Positions 1-11,992 of a stretch of 64,000 nt of DNA are shown here, piece by piece. The position numbers were made by a program, and so were the translations under genes. The notes below the pieces were generated by a model. It did no database searches and was not told where the DNA came from. It saw only the letters and a program-made list of their open reading frames with translations. Within the stretch, counting starts at the first letter, position 1, and each line of letters opens with the position of its first letter. Origin of the DNA: Batkoa obscura (Eukaryota; Entomophthoromycota; Entomophthoromycetes; Entomophthorales; Batkoaceae); the NCBI GenBank assembly GCA_030770535.1, contig JASVEC010000026.1, positions 682,001 to 746,000 of the forward strand. Reading direction: 5' to 3'.

Positions 1-2
1 TA

Positions 3-710
3 GGTAGTGAAGGATTATCAACTATACAAAGCAATTTGATTAAAGCAGCCGTCAGTTCCAAGATCAAATTATTTATACCATCCGAATTCGGTAGTGAAGT
101 TGAGGGTAAAACTAATCCGTTATTTCTACAAAAAATTGAAATTCGAAATCAAATCAAAGAATCTGGTTTAAACTATATTTATTATACCAACGGTTTTTTT
201 ATTCAACATATTATTACTGATTTTTATGGTATTGATATTAAGAATTCTAAGGCTCAAATTGTTGGTAAAGGAGATACTCAATTCACAGTAACTAGTTTAA
301 ATGATATAGCTAAATTTGTTTATCAAACTTATTATTTATCAATTTTTAAGAACACCACCGTAAATATTGTTGGTGAAAATACAACTATCAATAAGATATT
401 AAAGGATATTACCAAAGTTACTGGTAAAAAGTTTAAAGCAACTCATATTTCGTTAGATGAGGTACAAAAAGTTTTAGATAATCCAAATATCGATTTCTTT
501 GGTAAAATATCATATTATCTTCGTAAAGATATCGAATTAGGTGATATTAAGCTACCAAGTAATCATAATGATTTAGTAAATAATTTCAAATCTACTTCAG
601 TCCTCGATGTTGTTAAAACTAATTATGGGAAAGTCTCGTCTTGCTCCAATACTTTATCTACTTTTTGTACATCTCTAAAATCAAACAAATTACTTAACTT
701 CTTTAAATAG
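3..710 (+). CDS. NmrA-like / isoflavone-reductase-like NAD(P)-binding protein, 3' part
   Basis: Open frame running in from the left edge, so the start is missing. The product resembles the NmrA-like branch of the atypical short-chain dehydrogenase superfamily. The visible part begins at the block GSEGLSTIQSNLIKAA, followed by the family's K-x-F-I-P-S-E-F-G segment (KLFIPSEFGSE), then the IRNQIKESGLNYIYYTNGFF strand-helix and a substrate-binding C-terminal half. The glycine-rich nucleotide-binding loop expected at the N-terminus lies off the window. The frame is open from base 3; the first apparent start (base 36) is only an internal TTG. NmrA-like proteins range from redox-sensing regulators without catalysis to reductases, and the visible half does not settle which this is. 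The final 30 or so residues (after KTNYGKV) are Ser/Lys-rich and not typical of the family. Confidence 0.72.
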   Translation, partial: GSEGLSTIQSNLIKAAVSSKIKLFIPSEFGSEVEGKTNPLFLQKIEIRNQIKESGLNYIYYTNGFFIQHIITDFYGIDIKNSKAQIVGKGDTQFTVTSLNDIAKFVYQTYYLSIFKNTTVNIVGENTTINKILKDITKVTGKKFKATHISLDEVQKVLDNPNIDFFGKISYYLRKDIELGDIKLPSNHNDLVNNFKSTSVLDVVKTNYGKVSSCSNTLSTFCTSLKSNKLLNFFK

Positions 711-1027
711 AGATGTATTTATATTAAATAAATAAATTTTTATCTTTAGAATTTCAATGTTATTTTTGCTAAATACTAATTTACAAATATTACTTTAAGA
801 CTATAGCAGGATAAACTCTATTATGTTATATATGAAGCTAAATTAAATCAATAGTTAATCGGTTCTTATTCTGTGATAAACATAATTTTTAATTAAATCC
901 TTTATTCATTTTAGATTATTTGTATATTATACATTTAAAATAATTCTAATAAAGTATTAATTATTAAGGGATGAAAACTTATAAATTTTTTAAAAAAACC
1001 CTGTTAATTTATCTTTATTTTGAGCAA
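711..1027. other. Non-coding AT-rich spacer
   Basis: No open frame, RNA gene or repeat recognised between the NmrA-like gene and the decayed region that follows. Confidence 0.5.
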
Positions 1028-2090
1028 TTATAAAAATAATATCGATCTATAAAGGAGACGGTATAGCAAATTCTTTTTCAAAATAAGCCTGCCTACTTTT
1101 CCATCATTATGAATGATTTTAACTTGGCTATCAAACATTCTTATTAAACAAGGTTCCAAATCAATTGTAATACACTTCTTTAATATCAAGTACTGACTAA
1201 ACTGATGAGTGGTATTTAATACTATCTGATGATTTAAATGTTTAGTGTCCTCTGGTAAAAAAGATTCCATTGTAAAGAAATATAATAGACACCAAAAAAG
1301 GTTTTAACCTTCTAATGTTCCATAAATTTTATTATCAAAAGTATAGTAAGACACTTGATTACAAACTAAATAAAAGGATTGAGCATTAACTTCCGATAAA
1401 TGAGCATAACTAGGCACATATCTTTTTACGATTTATAACTTAGTGTTATCAGTTAAAATAGCTTCTGGATGTTTATCATAATTTAATATATGAGAATGTT
1501 TTTTTTGGTTTCATTACTTTTTCCATTTTTTAAGCGCTATTTGAGCGGAAAGATTGTTAGTAAAATTCTTAAACATAAAAATACATCTTCATATACTCTT
1601 TCTTTTGTTGGTATATATTTAACAACAGAGAGATTTAATAGATCAATTTAATCAGTCCTTGCTTTTATATTCCTTCAACACTTAATGATTTTTTATTCAC
1701 AAATATAACCATAGCATATTTTAATCGTAAATATATATATTCTTACCTGTTTATTCAGAATACTGATATTAGGAATTTGTTTAATTAGGCCGTGTATTTC
1801 AACAGAAATCAATATTAAAGATACCTAGTTTTAAAAAGAAGAATTATCAATTTTTACGATCGATGTCCTTCAAGGGATAAACTCGATTTTTCCATTCACA
1901 ACAATGATACAATCTAAAGTATTGTTGCTAAGTTTAGCCAATAAGCCGCTAAGTAGCTTATAAGAATATCCTTGTAACTATAGTTTTAACAAACTTTGTA
2001 AATAATGCCCTTTATATCCATAGCCCATATTAGATGAATTAAATAAATTGCACTTAAAAGTTCCATAAAAATTGTAAGCGTTTGTTTCAT
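1028..2090 (-). pseudogene. Decayed coding-like stretch interrupted by a MITE
   Basis: On the minus strand, fragments of protein-like sequence continue across several frames (for example the open 80-codon piece at 1028-1270, and pieces around 1300-1480 and 1860-1980 with ordinary amino-acid composition), separated by stops. A 107-bp inverted-repeat element sits at 1488-1595. No family is recognised. This could be an old host gene, a transposon gene, or chance open frames in AT-rich DNA, so confidence is low. Confidence 0.25.
1488..1595 (-). mobile_element. MITE family 1 copy, ATAT-flanked
   Basis: Begins ATATGAGAATGT and ends ACATCTTCATAT, with the family core (TTTTTCCATTTTTTAAGCGC, TTGTTAGTAAAATTCTTAAA) between. 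ATAT lies on both sides. Confidence 0.8.
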
Positions 2091-2153
2091 GTTTGTTTTT
2101 CAGTAGCTGATAGTTAAACAATAGTGATTTTTATACATTTATATTTAATGTTT

Positions 2154-2260
2154 ATATGGGGATGTATTTTTGCGTTTGAGAATTTTGCTAACAATTTTTC
2201 CATTTAAATAGTGCTTAAAAGACGGAAAAAGTAATGAAACCAAAAAAGACACCCCCATAT
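2154..2260 (+). mobile_element. MITE family 1 copy, ATAT-flanked
   Basis: ATATGGGGATGT at the left and GACACCCCCATAT at the right, 107 bp including the ATAT on each side. This is one of the best preserved copies. Confidence 0.85.
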
Positions 2261-2323
2261 ATTTCTGTCAATAGGATATTGTTTTTATGAGGCTTACATT
2301 AAAAAAACAGTTTGGTTTAATAG

Positions 2324-2419
2324 ATATGGGGATGTCTTTTTTATCTAACGATTTTACTACTAATTTTCTACTTAAATAGCAATTAAAAATGGAAAAAGTG
2401 GTGAAACCAAAAAACACCT
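2324..2419 (+). mobile_element. MITE family 1 copy, diverged right end
   Basis: Left end ATATGGGGATGTC is intact. The core is diverged but recognisable (AAAAATGGAAAAAGTGGTGAAA), and the right end stops at AAACACCT without the CCCCATAT terminus. Confidence 0.7.
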
Positions 2420-2904
2420 AATTTTAAAAATAACCCCATTCTAAAATCAAGTATAAAAAAATAGATATAATTTAATTAATTAATTAGTGTAATATATATA
2501 TTATAAACATAGTTCAATTAATCAAGTAGTTTTATTTTCTTTGTTTCAACTTTGTACATGATTTTCATGTTAGTATAAAAAGTATACTATACCAATTAAA
2601 TAAATCAATTGTTTTGTTTACTCATATTTATTTTTATGTCGAGCAACCTCACTTCTAGAGTTCTTCTACCAGTTTTGGATCTATCTAATCTAAAGTAGCT
2701 AGAAAAATTCATTAAGTAGAAGGCGCTTCCATTCAGAAATAAATGAGGAGGTAGGAAACGGGCCACATTTGTTCCCAAATACCATTTTGCAGTAATGCCT
2801 ATAGACAATCCATATTGTAGAGACTGCAAGAAGTGGTAAATAGGAATTGGAACAAGAAAGAAATAGCATCGGAATAAAAGATAACACTTTATCTCACAAA
2901 ACAT

Positions 2905-3487
2905 TATTACTATCAGTGTTATTACCTACCTACAATATTATTTTTTATAAAATATTTATTTTGTGATTCTATTGTTGAGTGATTCTATTGTTATTTTTTT
3001 CTATCAAATAAAAATAAAATCAATGTATTACTAAACTGATATAACAATAAACTAATATATCATTAAAACCAAGACATTAATGTACTGATTGCAACAATAA
3101 AATCACATATTAATTCATCAATACATAGGTAAATTCAATACATTATATCCATTCATTCTTATAATAGTATAATGTTATAAGTAGATAAAATTTATCTATT
3201 AACATTCAAATCATAAATCTATATGATTAATTTTTATTGAAATTTTTTTGAATTAAATAATATACAACCTGTTCTTAATAATCGATAAGATATCATTAAT
3301 ATTTTAAAAATAAACCTGTCTTTCATTTATATAAAAATTATTATCAAACTATAGATATCATAAATAATGTTATTGTTAATAAATAAAATAAAATAAAATA
3401 AAATAAAATAAAATAAAATAAAATAAAATAAAATACTAGATAATTAAGCAACCTTATAATTTTTTATTACCTATTTTAAAAATATCC
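2905..3487. repeat. AT-rich spacer with an (AAAAT)n microsatellite
   Basis: No gene is seen. Positions 3381-3434 are about ten perfect copies of the pentamer AAAAT, lying 50 bp downstream of the stop of the hAT-like gene. Confidence 0.8.
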
Positions 3488-5716
3488 TCACTCTACCATA
3501 TAAACTTGCATCATATTATTAACAATAAAATTTATTTTTTTGACATCACTTATTGATAACCTTATTTCATCAACTTCATTTAATTCCTCAGTAATTAAAC
3601 TTAATTCTTTATTTAAATTTTCAAGTGAAGTAGTGATAAACCAATATCTTTTAATACAATCAAATAATAATGGAAAATCAGATAGACCATAAATAGACCA
3701 ATAACTTAATGGAGACATATCTTTATATTGTTCAATAGTTGACTTTTTAGAATTTATTATATAATCTAAATAATCTTCTAATTCTTCAAGACATTCAGTA
3801 TAATTTTTTGGTTGATTTAAATTGAAATAATATACTTTTATATATTCTTGTATCTTTTGAGTCGCTTTTTGAATTCTTATTTTTGGTAGCTCATAACTTA
3901 ATTTCGATCCTGGATATAATAAATAATAAATATCTAAATTAAAATTATGTTGTTCCAATCTATTAGTTAATAAATTCATTATCTCTTCCTTTGTAATATA
4001 ATTGAAATTATATACTTTTATATCTTCTTTGGTTTGATTCTCTCGAATAATTTTCATATATTCAAAAAATAAATTAGAAAATTCATTCAATGGACTTGTA
4101 CAACAATGAATTATATTTTCAAGTAACTTAAATATTAAACATATATCATCCACTTGTTTTAAGATAGTTTTCCATTCATTTAGTGTAAACTCATTACATA
4201 GACTTTTATCCTTTAAAATGTCATTATAATTTAATTGTTTTAATAGTTTATTGAAATTATTAAAAAATTCAGGCCATACTTGAATATTTTCATAACTTTT
4301 AATCCATAATAAAAGATCCTTAAACTTCAGTTTATATTGATCTATCATTCTTTTTAAATAATTATAACAATAATTGTTATTAACTTTAAAATAATTATTA
4401 TTTAACAATAAAACTAAATTATTAAAAAGTCCCTCAAATTCCTTTAATTCCAATATATCCTTTAAAAAAAAAGAAATTGGATTATTTAAAAAAGAGATTA
4501 TAAAAACATTTGGAATTTTATCTTTTGTTATATTTATAATATTACTATAACTTTCTATATCATCTAAAACTAATGAAATACATTTATTAAAACCAAATTT
4601 CTTTCCAATTAAATCTATAATTTTTGAGAATTCTTCACTCAAATTAACTAGCGTATTACATATAATATATTTGAAAAAATAGTTATTACCTTGATCTATA
4701 TCAATTAAGATCGTCAAATACTTAACGTTTTCTTTAATTTTCACTATTTTAACTACAATCGAATAAAATTGGCACTGTTGAATTTCACTATTAATCTTAT
4801 CTTTTAAATTTCTATAAACATCTTTAATTATTGGTCTATATAATAAATTTAAATTTAAATTTTCCTTTTTCCTTAGCTTATTTTTACTTAATAAATTAAT
4901 AAAATAATCCAAACTTATACTTTTATGAAGATATTGTTGATTATATAACTTAAATGACTTTTTAAACTTCGATAAATTCAATGTTCTCGGTTTTTTATAT
5001 TTATGTTCTACTTTAGTTTCTTTTTTTTCATTATTAATATTGATGTTTTTTATTTGATAATCTTCCGTTTCAATAATTAACTCTTCAGATTGTTTTGGAT
5101 TGCTTATACTAGAACATGTAGTTGATTCTTGTTGGAAAGATTCTGGATCTGAGATTACTGCTAAATCAGTTTGCTTCTTTGAAAAATTAAGCTTCTCATT
5201 AAGAAAAGATCCTTGACTAAAACTACGATCTTTGGGATTATCTAACTGATTATTCAATTCTAAATTAACATTCTGATTTTCTCCAATATTATTGTTATCC
5301 TTTTTTGTTTTATTAATAAAACTTTTAATTGAATTTTTGAAATCAATATCAATATTATTTTCTAATTTGTATTTACCACTACAACTACCATTAAATAAAT
5401 GAAAATATAAATCCACTTGGTCTTTTCTAATGTTTTTTTTACACTTTTTACAACAACCAATATTGTTTCTTAAATTCTCTATATAAATAGTATAATCAAT
5501 TTGTTGATTCTTAAATCCTTTCAATAAATAATTATTATAAAACTCTTTTTCTTGAGTTGATTGACCTATACATTGCCCATTAATTAAATGACGATAAACT
5601 TCTTTTTTAGATAAAAGTATATTAGTTTGACATCGTTTACATGACCCATATGTTATACTGTTAATTATTGTTACATAATCCAATATATTAAATTGTTGAA
5701 TTAGGTTGGACATCAA
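3488..5716 (-). CDS. hAT-transposase-derived protein with two BED-like zinc fingers
   Basis: A single uninterrupted 742-codon frame. The N-terminus has two BED-like fingers, C-x2-C-x15-H-x5-C (about residues 26-50) and C-x2-C-x14-H-x5-C (about 89-114), each ending NG(Q/S)C. After a Ser/Asn-rich linker, the centre resembles the hAT catalytic fold. It includes TILIDIDQGN, near where the first acidic residue normally lies, and VLDDIESYSNII followed by IPNVFIISFLNNPISFFLKDI. The latter is the place of the family's conserved C-x-A-H-x-L-N-L block, but the Cys and His are gone. The C-terminus (SPLSYWSIYGLSDFPLLFDC, then RYWFITT) fits the hAT dimerisation region. No terminal inverted repeats were seen around it. 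Long intact frame, lost landmark residues and no element ends suggest a domesticated gene rather than an active transposon. That is inference; homology is by motif only. Confidence 0.6.
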   Translation of the reverse strand: MMSNLIQQFNILDYVTIINSITYGSCKRCQTNILLSKKEVYRHLINGQCIGQSTQEKEFYNNYLLKGFKNQQIDYTIYIENLRNNIGCCKKCKKNIRKDQVDLYFHLFNGSCSGKYKLENNIDIDFKNSIKSFINKTKKDNNNIGENQNVNLELNNQLDNPKDRSFSQGSFLNEKLNFSKKQTDLAVISDPESFQQESTTCSSISNPKQSEELIIETEDYQIKNININNEKKETKVEHKYKKPRTLNLSKFKKSFKLYNQQYLHKSISLDYFINLLSKNKLRKKENLNLNLLYRPIIKDVYRNLKDKINSEIQQCQFYSIVVKIVKIKENVKYLTILIDIDQGNNYFFKYIICNTLVNLSEEFSKIIDLIGKKFGFNKCISLVLDDIESYSNIINITKDKIPNVFIISFLNNPISFFLKDILELKEFEGLFNNLVLLLNNNYFKVNNNYCYNYLKRMIDQYKLKFKDLLLWIKSYENIQVWPEFFNNFNKLLKQLNYNDILKDKSLCNEFTLNEWKTILKQVDDICLIFKLLENIIHCCTSPLNEFSNLFFEYMKIIRENQTKEDIKVYNFNYITKEEIMNLLTNRLEQHNFNLDIYYLLYPGSKLSYELPKIRIQKATQKIQEYIKVYYFNLNQPKNYTECLEELEDYLDYIINSKKSTIEQYKDMSPLSYWSIYGLSDFPLLFDCIKRYWFITTSLENLNKELSLITEELNEVDEIRLSISDVKKINFIVNNMMQVYMVE

Positions 5717-6127
5717 AAGCTTAAGTTAAAAAAAAAGTTCGATTCAAATATTCTATCTTGGGGTTTTTTTAATTGGTTAATGAGTAGTGCTAAAATGCAA
5801 TAAACTCTATTGTATGGTGTTTTGCAAAGATGTTATAAAAATAAGAGATAATTATTATTATAGATAATCAAAGCTTGAATAAATTCTATTTATAAAAGAA
5901 AAATGAGATAAAAGCTTTAAAATAAAAAACATAATTGTAATAAACTAAAATTGAATTTACTTAATTCATTATTAAAAAAAATATAATTAATTGAGTTTAA
6001 CAGTATAGTTAGCAATACTCTTCGAAGCCAAAAGAAAATCCAATTGATTTATAAATTATATTACTATTCAAGGATAATTGTACAAGTAAAGTTAACTAAT
6101 TGTAATATAATATAATATTTGATTTAT
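5717..6127. other. Spacer between hAT-like gene and BRF1
   Basis: AT-rich sequence with no open frame or repeat recognised. It must carry the hAT-like gene's promoter and the BRF1 3' UTR, since both genes run on the minus strand. Confidence 0.5.
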
Positions 6128-8287
6128 TTATTTTTTCTTAACGAAAAGTTCATAATCAATTGGCTCATCTAAACATTTAGTTAATGAATCAAAATTAATT
6201 TTCCTAGTTTGTGGTATTTGTTTTAATACTTGTTTTGTTGCTTCAGCTAAATTATCGGAATCAGCATATAATTTTTTTTTAGGACCTCGCTATAAAAGAT
6301 AATTATGATTAATAATTAAATCGAATCCTAGATAAAATAATTGTTTGATTCTTACTTTAATCTTTTTCTTTATAATTCCATTCCTTTCTTCTTCTCTCAA
6401 TCGTTCTTCTTTAGCTAAATTATATAAATTAATGTAAATAATTGAATAATCAAAAATTATAATAAAATAGTACCTTTTTGAGCTGCTAAATAATCTGCAT
6501 TTTCACCTGTCCAAACTTCTGTTTTCCTTTCGATTTCTGTCTGATTTAAAAACATATTTTGTAATTCAACATCATCATCTAATTCATTTAAATTTCCATC
6601 ATTATCTTCTTGTTCTTCTTCTTCTTCATTTTCTTCCCATTTTTCATAATCTAAAAATAATTGTTTTATTAAATTTAAATAAAATAAAATGAAATGAAAT
6701 TGCCTGTTTTTATTTTAACAATTGAAGTTTTTGGTTCTGTTATATAATTATTAATTTCTTCTTTTAAATTTATTTCTTCTTCAGCTTCATCTAATGACAT
6801 TTCTGAAGATGTTTTTTGATGACTTTGCTCTATTTAAATTAATAAATTTTTTATTTTAAACATTTAATCAACTTACCATCCACATTATTCACTTCCTTTT
6901 CAACTTCTTTTTCCACTTCTATACTACTAATTTTTATACTTTTATTAAGATTTCCATCATCTTTCTCTATTTCTATTACTTCATTTGATATTTTTCCATT
7001 GAAATTGGAAAGATTGACTTCAACAACTTCTTCCTTTTTCTTAATTAATAATGCTTTTTCAGCTAAGGATTCCGCTTTACGAGCACGTTTATAAGCAGGA
7101 GGATCTTCGAAAGCTTCCAAATTAATATTGTGAAAATCATCCACCGTCATTTTTCCTGTTTCTGTACTTGCAAATTCTTCCAATCTATTAAAAGAAATGA
7201 ATTTTTATTTTGATTGATTAAATTTTAATTGACCTCTTTTTGACTGTATCACTTGACATTCTTACAATTTTAACAATTTGATTGATATTTCGATTAAAAT
7301 GATGGATACGAGATGCTATTAATAGACCTAACGTTTAAATATAAATTTAAAAAATTTCAACTAAACTTATAAAAAAGTACTAGCACCACAAATCCCTGCT
7401 GGTCTTCTACCAGTCGTCATCCAATCTCTTTTCATTCTAGTAACTAACCGAATAGCCGTTTCTGCCACTTTATGTTGTTTGTCACCAAAGCCAAGACAAG
7501 CAGCAAATCTTGAAATATATAAAGAAGGATCGACTAAAGCTACTTCACTTTTTAAATTTAACAAACCAACTAATTTAACAAAGGCTGAACCTAAAGTAAA
7601 TACACTAGCCTATTTATAAATCATAAATAAAAACAACTTAGTAAATAAAATTTACTTCAGCCAAATCCGAAAAATCAATCAACATATGAGTGGTTTGGTT
7701 CACTCGGCAAGCAGCATATAAACAAACTGCAATAGTAACTTCTGATTTACGACCACGAGAAAAATTATGAATCAGTAAAAGTTTGAAAAAGTTCATAGCT
7801 TTGTCAACATAATGATCCGCTAAATAAAGGGCAGTACCAAATTTTCGTGCTAATTCATTAGCTAAGAGATATTAAATTCAATATAATTCATCATTTTTTC
7901 CTATTGATTTACCTTTTGTTATTGTTAATTCATTATTTGAACTATTTGTAAATGAACCCAATCCAGTCCTTAATTTAGCACCACCTAAAAAAATGAATTA
8001 AAAATCATCATTCTACTCAACTAATTAACCAACATTACTTTGCCCAAAGCCCACCATAGTACCAACTAAACTATGACCGCCAAAAGCATTATCAGCAAAA
8101 GCAAGTTCAGAAACAATTGTATTTTCTTCTTGTACCTAAAGAAATGGAATATTGATTTTATTAATGATGATAATGAAATGTTGAAAATTCCAAAAAAAAA
8201 ACTTACTGTACCACAACCAATACAAACTTTATTGCCTTCAGCTTCATACGTTTCAAAATTTACTCCACCACAACTTTTACAAGTCAT
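6128..8287 (-). CDS. BRF1: Transcription factor IIIB subunit Brf1
   Basis: TFIIB-related factor of TFIIIB, which recruits RNA polymerase III to tRNA and 5S genes. Multi-exon with introns of about 40-60 nt. The start (MTCKSCGGVNFE) opens the zinc ribbon, with C-x2-C followed by CIGCGTV. Exon 1 splices in phase to VQEENTIVSELAFADN, the linker reaching the cyclin folds. Cyclin repeat 1 includes KRIANELARKFGTALYLADH and the ACRVNQTTHMLIDFSD block; repeat 2 includes LVDPSLYISRFAACLGFG and RRPAGICGAS. After the second fold comes KKRLEEFASTETGKMTVDDF, then a charged linker. The conserved TBP-binding homology region is ELDDDVELQNMFLNQTEIER with EVWTGENADYLAAQKAKEER. The gene ends FVKKK at 6128. The whole domain order of Brf1 is present, so it looks complete. 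Confidence 0.93.
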
Positions 8288-8652
8288 TTTTTGTTATTTC
8301 ACTAAAAGTTGAATATATATTTTTTAAAAGTCGATAGTGATGTTTTTCTATAATTAGCAAATATTATAGGACAGATTGAAGGCCTATAAGACTTCAAATC
8401 TAGAAATCGATTTATTCATTTTTTTAGGACGCAATTTTCGAGGCTTAAAATAGGATAAAAATTACACTTTATCTTCAATAGAGTAATATTTTAAAACGAA
8501 TTATAATATAAAAGTTGTTTATTTAATAAATAAAAGGAACAAAGATCAGATACATAAATCTATGGCTTTTTATTTTTATTATTTTTATTGACAAACTAAC
8601 TGATGAATCAGAAGCAAAAGTTTATAATAGTAGAATTTTTGAGATATATATT
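8288..8652. other. Spacer upstream of BRF1
   Basis: The BRF1 promoter should lie here. No coding sequence or repeat was recognised before the transposon end at 8653. Confidence 0.5.
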
Positions 8653-8825
8653 GGGGGATGTCCGAATTGGTTTCAGAATTTAATTAGAAATTAATCCAAA
8701 TTTTAAGTTTTTAAATTTGTGAGTCTTTAATGTATGATTAGCTAAATTTAGAAAACTTAAAATTAAATAGAAAAATTTAACTTAAAAGACTTGTTTTATT
8801 TATTTTATTTTTTTAATTATATATT

Positions 8826-9193
8826 TGTGAAAGTTGGTACTCAGTGATTGGAGTTAAAAGTAATTCTAGCTTAATTAACTGGCCGTAAGTCAAAAGGCCT
8901 TAGTTTATGTAGCTAAGATAGACTTAAATCAATAGGAATAGTGCACAACAAGTTACAAACTATGTAAAATAAATAGAATGGAAGATACTATTGTAAAATC
9001 TACGTAAAATCTACGTAAAATACTATAAGACTTAGTGGCTTTATTAAAAGTACAATATTAAGGAACAATTCAATTAAAAAGCCTCGAACTATTATGTTGA
9101 AGAATCTCTTTTATAATCCAATTAGTTTTGTAAACAAGTTAAGTGATTGTTATGCGATAATCAATCATAGAGCTGATAAAGCGATATTTCACA
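8826..9193 (+). mobile_element. Solo LTR (fossil) inserted in family A transposon
   Basis: A 368-bp unit with TGTGAAAG at the left and TTTCACA at the right, the TG...CA ends of an LTR. It is clearly related to the 482-bp LTR at 23876-24357 but shorter in its second half. Near-matching 5-bp flanks (ATATT / ATGTT) suggest an old insertion. No internal retrotransposon genes lie next to it, so it is a solo LTR. Confidence 0.75.
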
Positions 9194-9292
9194 ATGTTTT
9201 GTATTTTTTTATCAAATGTTCAATAGATATATAATATATAATATATAATTATATAATTATTTGGCTTTATTTTTTATTAAAATAAAAACAAA

Positions 9293-10795
9293 ATGCAAGC
9301 TTTTATAACTAAACTTCGAAATGGATTTTCTAAAAATTTTAATACAATAGGTAGAAGCATATTATATAAACATTTTAATTCATTTACATCAATTTTAACA
9401 ACTATTCACAATAACCCACAGTTTATAGAATTTTATAATAAAACAAAAAAAAAGAAAAGAAAAGAAAAGTTATTAAAGTTTACTATTAATAATAACAAAC
9501 TTAACCAAGCAATGTATAAAGTTAGTGCTTTAAGGGAAACAGGAAATAAAAACCAACAAGTAGCATTATTGTCAACTATAGCTTCAGTATATTCTTTTGA
9601 TGAATGTAAAAGTTTTGGATTTAATATAAGTAAAAATCAATATGATTATTCAAAAATAGCTAATAATAATAAAATATCAACGTTACAACCTATTATTAAA
9701 AATATAAAAAAAATTAAAAATGAGCAAATTAAAATTATTATACAATATTTACTTGATAATTCAACTATTTCATCAAGATTTAATAAAATAATGATAATAA
9801 ATATTCGTCAGATAATATATATTAAATAAAAGTAGAAGAATGATATACAGTAAATATTTTAATGATTTAAAAGATAAAGCAGTAGCTAGGTCAACATTTT
9901 TTAAATATATACCAAATAATTTTAAAAATCCAGCAAGAAAAACAGATTTATGTAATATATGTGCCCAGTATACAGTTATAAAAAGGTTATTTGAAAACAA
10001 AATAAATACAGCAACAAAAAATAAAGCAGAGATACAGGAATCTTTTAATAAAGAAAAAAGGTTATATAAACTACATGAATTTTGTGTTGATATTTAAAAA
10101 AACATATTTAATGGAACTATAAAAAAATCAAATAATAGAAGTTGTATAATAATTTTAGACTTTAAACAAAATATGGAAATAGGAACAAGGCCAGATCCAA
10201 TAAATTTAGATCATTATAATAAACAAGCTATATCAGTATTAAGTTTTGACGCTTTATATTTAAAAAATGATAAAACAATAGGTAAAATTTATTTTGATTA
10301 TTTGTCTGAAATATTAAATCATGATTCAACATATGCAGGAGACTGTTTAATTGATTTAATACCTAAAGAGTTTTTATTTAAAAAGTTTACAAAAATTAAT
10401 ATGAGTAGATACAGGAAATCATTTTAAATCTCAAGAGTTTTTACATTATATACTTGAAGAAACTTATAAAATAAATAGTAGTTTAAATATTGATCTTGAT
10501 TTTTTTGCCGAGCATCATGGAAAAAGTATAGTTGATGGACATTTTGGAAATCTTTCACAGTGGAAAAATAGTTTTGAAACATTAGGTCAAATAGAATATA
10601 TTGATCAATTAATTTGAAAATTTGAGAGTTTTATTTGTGGACATAATAGAATTAACAACTCAACTGTCAATAATGGGAAAATAAATATAATTTTTAAAAA
10701 GTATGAAAGAAACAAAGATACAAAAACAATAATAAAAATACAAGGTATTAAACGTGGTAATAAACTACACTGTTATCCAGTATCTGATAGATAAA
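9293..10795 (+). pseudogene. Decayed DDE-type transposase of the family A DNA transposon
   Basis: Starts MQAFITKLRNGFSKNF. The open pieces at 9293-9829, about 9840-10097, 10173-10427 and the continuing 10405-10795 stretch read as one ancestral protein broken by several stops and frame changes. Recognisable blocks are NFKNPARKTDLCNICAQYTV (a C-x2-C pair), DFKQNMEIGTRPDP, YFDYLSEILNHDSTYAGDC, DTGNHFKSQEF and FFAEHHGKSIVDGHFG. The spaced Asp blocks and the H-H-G-K...D-G-H-F-G motif look like the catalytic core of a DDE transposase of a type I associate with early-diverging fungi, though I cannot name the superfamily with certainty. Not functional here. Confidence 0.6.
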
Positions 10796-11505
10796 AAAAA
10801 ACGAAATAATTACAATTAAAGTTATAGAGTATAAAAAATAAAAAAATTAAAAGATCAACCCCGGCTTATCTTACAAAAATAACTGAAAATTTAAAAGCTT
10901 CAATATTTACTAAACAAGTAAGTAGTTTATTAAATGATAGAAATCAGTTATTAAATGTTGATATTACTTAAACTATTGATAGCTAAGTTAACAAATAGTC
11001 AAAGAGCAGGTGATTGTAATAATAAATAAAAACTATTATTATACTGCTTGTATTACATAGGGATGGTTGATTGTAGTTTTAGGGCTAATCACTCCCTCCC
11101 ATGCAGCTATTTATTAACTTAATGATATATTAATAATGTAATTATAACATCAAAATAATCTATTTATTTGATAGCAAATCTGCAATGTTGACTATAAAGC
11201 AGCCAATAATAAATATTTCTCAACGAGGTTTTGTAAGAATATCCATTTATTTATATACTACAACTTTAATTAATATCAATATATAGACTATATTAGTAAA
11301 AGCCTTGCTAATCCGGGAATTTGTATTAAATTTGATAGAAATTCCGCTAACTTACAATATAAACTATAATAAAATAATTTGAAATTGTATTGGGTACTTT
11401 TGGTTTTTAATAAAGAATTTATTTTTATAGAATTTTGAGCAAAGTTTTTAAAATATATAATATTTAAAAATTGGATAAAAAAATGAAACCAATTCAGACA
11501 CCCCC

Positions 11506-11992
11506 ATTATTATTGCTAGTATCTTTTTCTTATATTGATAATATTAAGTTATTATTGGTTAAAGATATTTTAAAATAAAATAAAACAAGAAAGCTAAAAC
11601 GTTTGAGGGTTTTTGATTTTCACATTTTAAATTTAATAGTATAAAAGCAATTTATCAGTAAAATTAAGGCAAGTTAAAAAGCTAGTTTAAATGAGTTTAT
11701 AAACTACAACTTATTAAAATGTGACAGAAATTATTAAAGATTTTAACCTAATTTTACTTGAATTTTAGGCCTAATTTTTATCCAAAATAAACTGTTTACT
11801 ATTTTCAATTCAAGGTGAACTAGCTGTAATAAACAGCGTTAATACATTTTAAAAATTTTGTTATTAGTTATAAAACTAGGGCCAGGTCAAGGTTAAATTA
11901 AAGTCAAAACAAAGACTTTACTTTTCTATAGTTTAAATTTATTCTAATTTTAAAACAAAAAAATTGTCATCAGAATGATTGGTACTTTTGAA
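11506..11992. other. Spacer, nothing recognised
   Basis: AT-rich; it holds the 3' flank of the minus-strand secreted-protein gene. No open frame or repeat seen. Confidence 0.5.

Larger units (their letters stand above)
8653..11505 (+). mobile_element. DNA transposon (family A) with matching ends and decayed transposase
   Basis: The left end begins GGGGGATGTCCGAATTGGTT and the right end, read inward on the other strand, begins GGGGGTGTCTGAATTGGTTT; both continue TTCA, so about 22 terminal bases match inverted. Between them is a decayed transposase gene (9293 to about 10795) and a 368-bp solo LTR. A second, internally deleted copy in opposite orientation at 23117-25062 shares both ends and the sequence leading into the transposase start, which fixes the element's limits independently. 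ATT lies on each side and may be part of the target duplication. The superfamily is not assigned. Confidence 0.72.

Noticed and set aside
2605-2904. Minus-strand frames (99 and 62 codons) with a W-x-x-Y-R-x-Y-C-K-x-V-F block that recalls the C-terminal end of LINE reverse-transcriptase proteins
   Set aside because: Only one weak block, no reverse-transcriptase core motif, no poly-A tail or target duplication seen; not enough to name a LINE relic.
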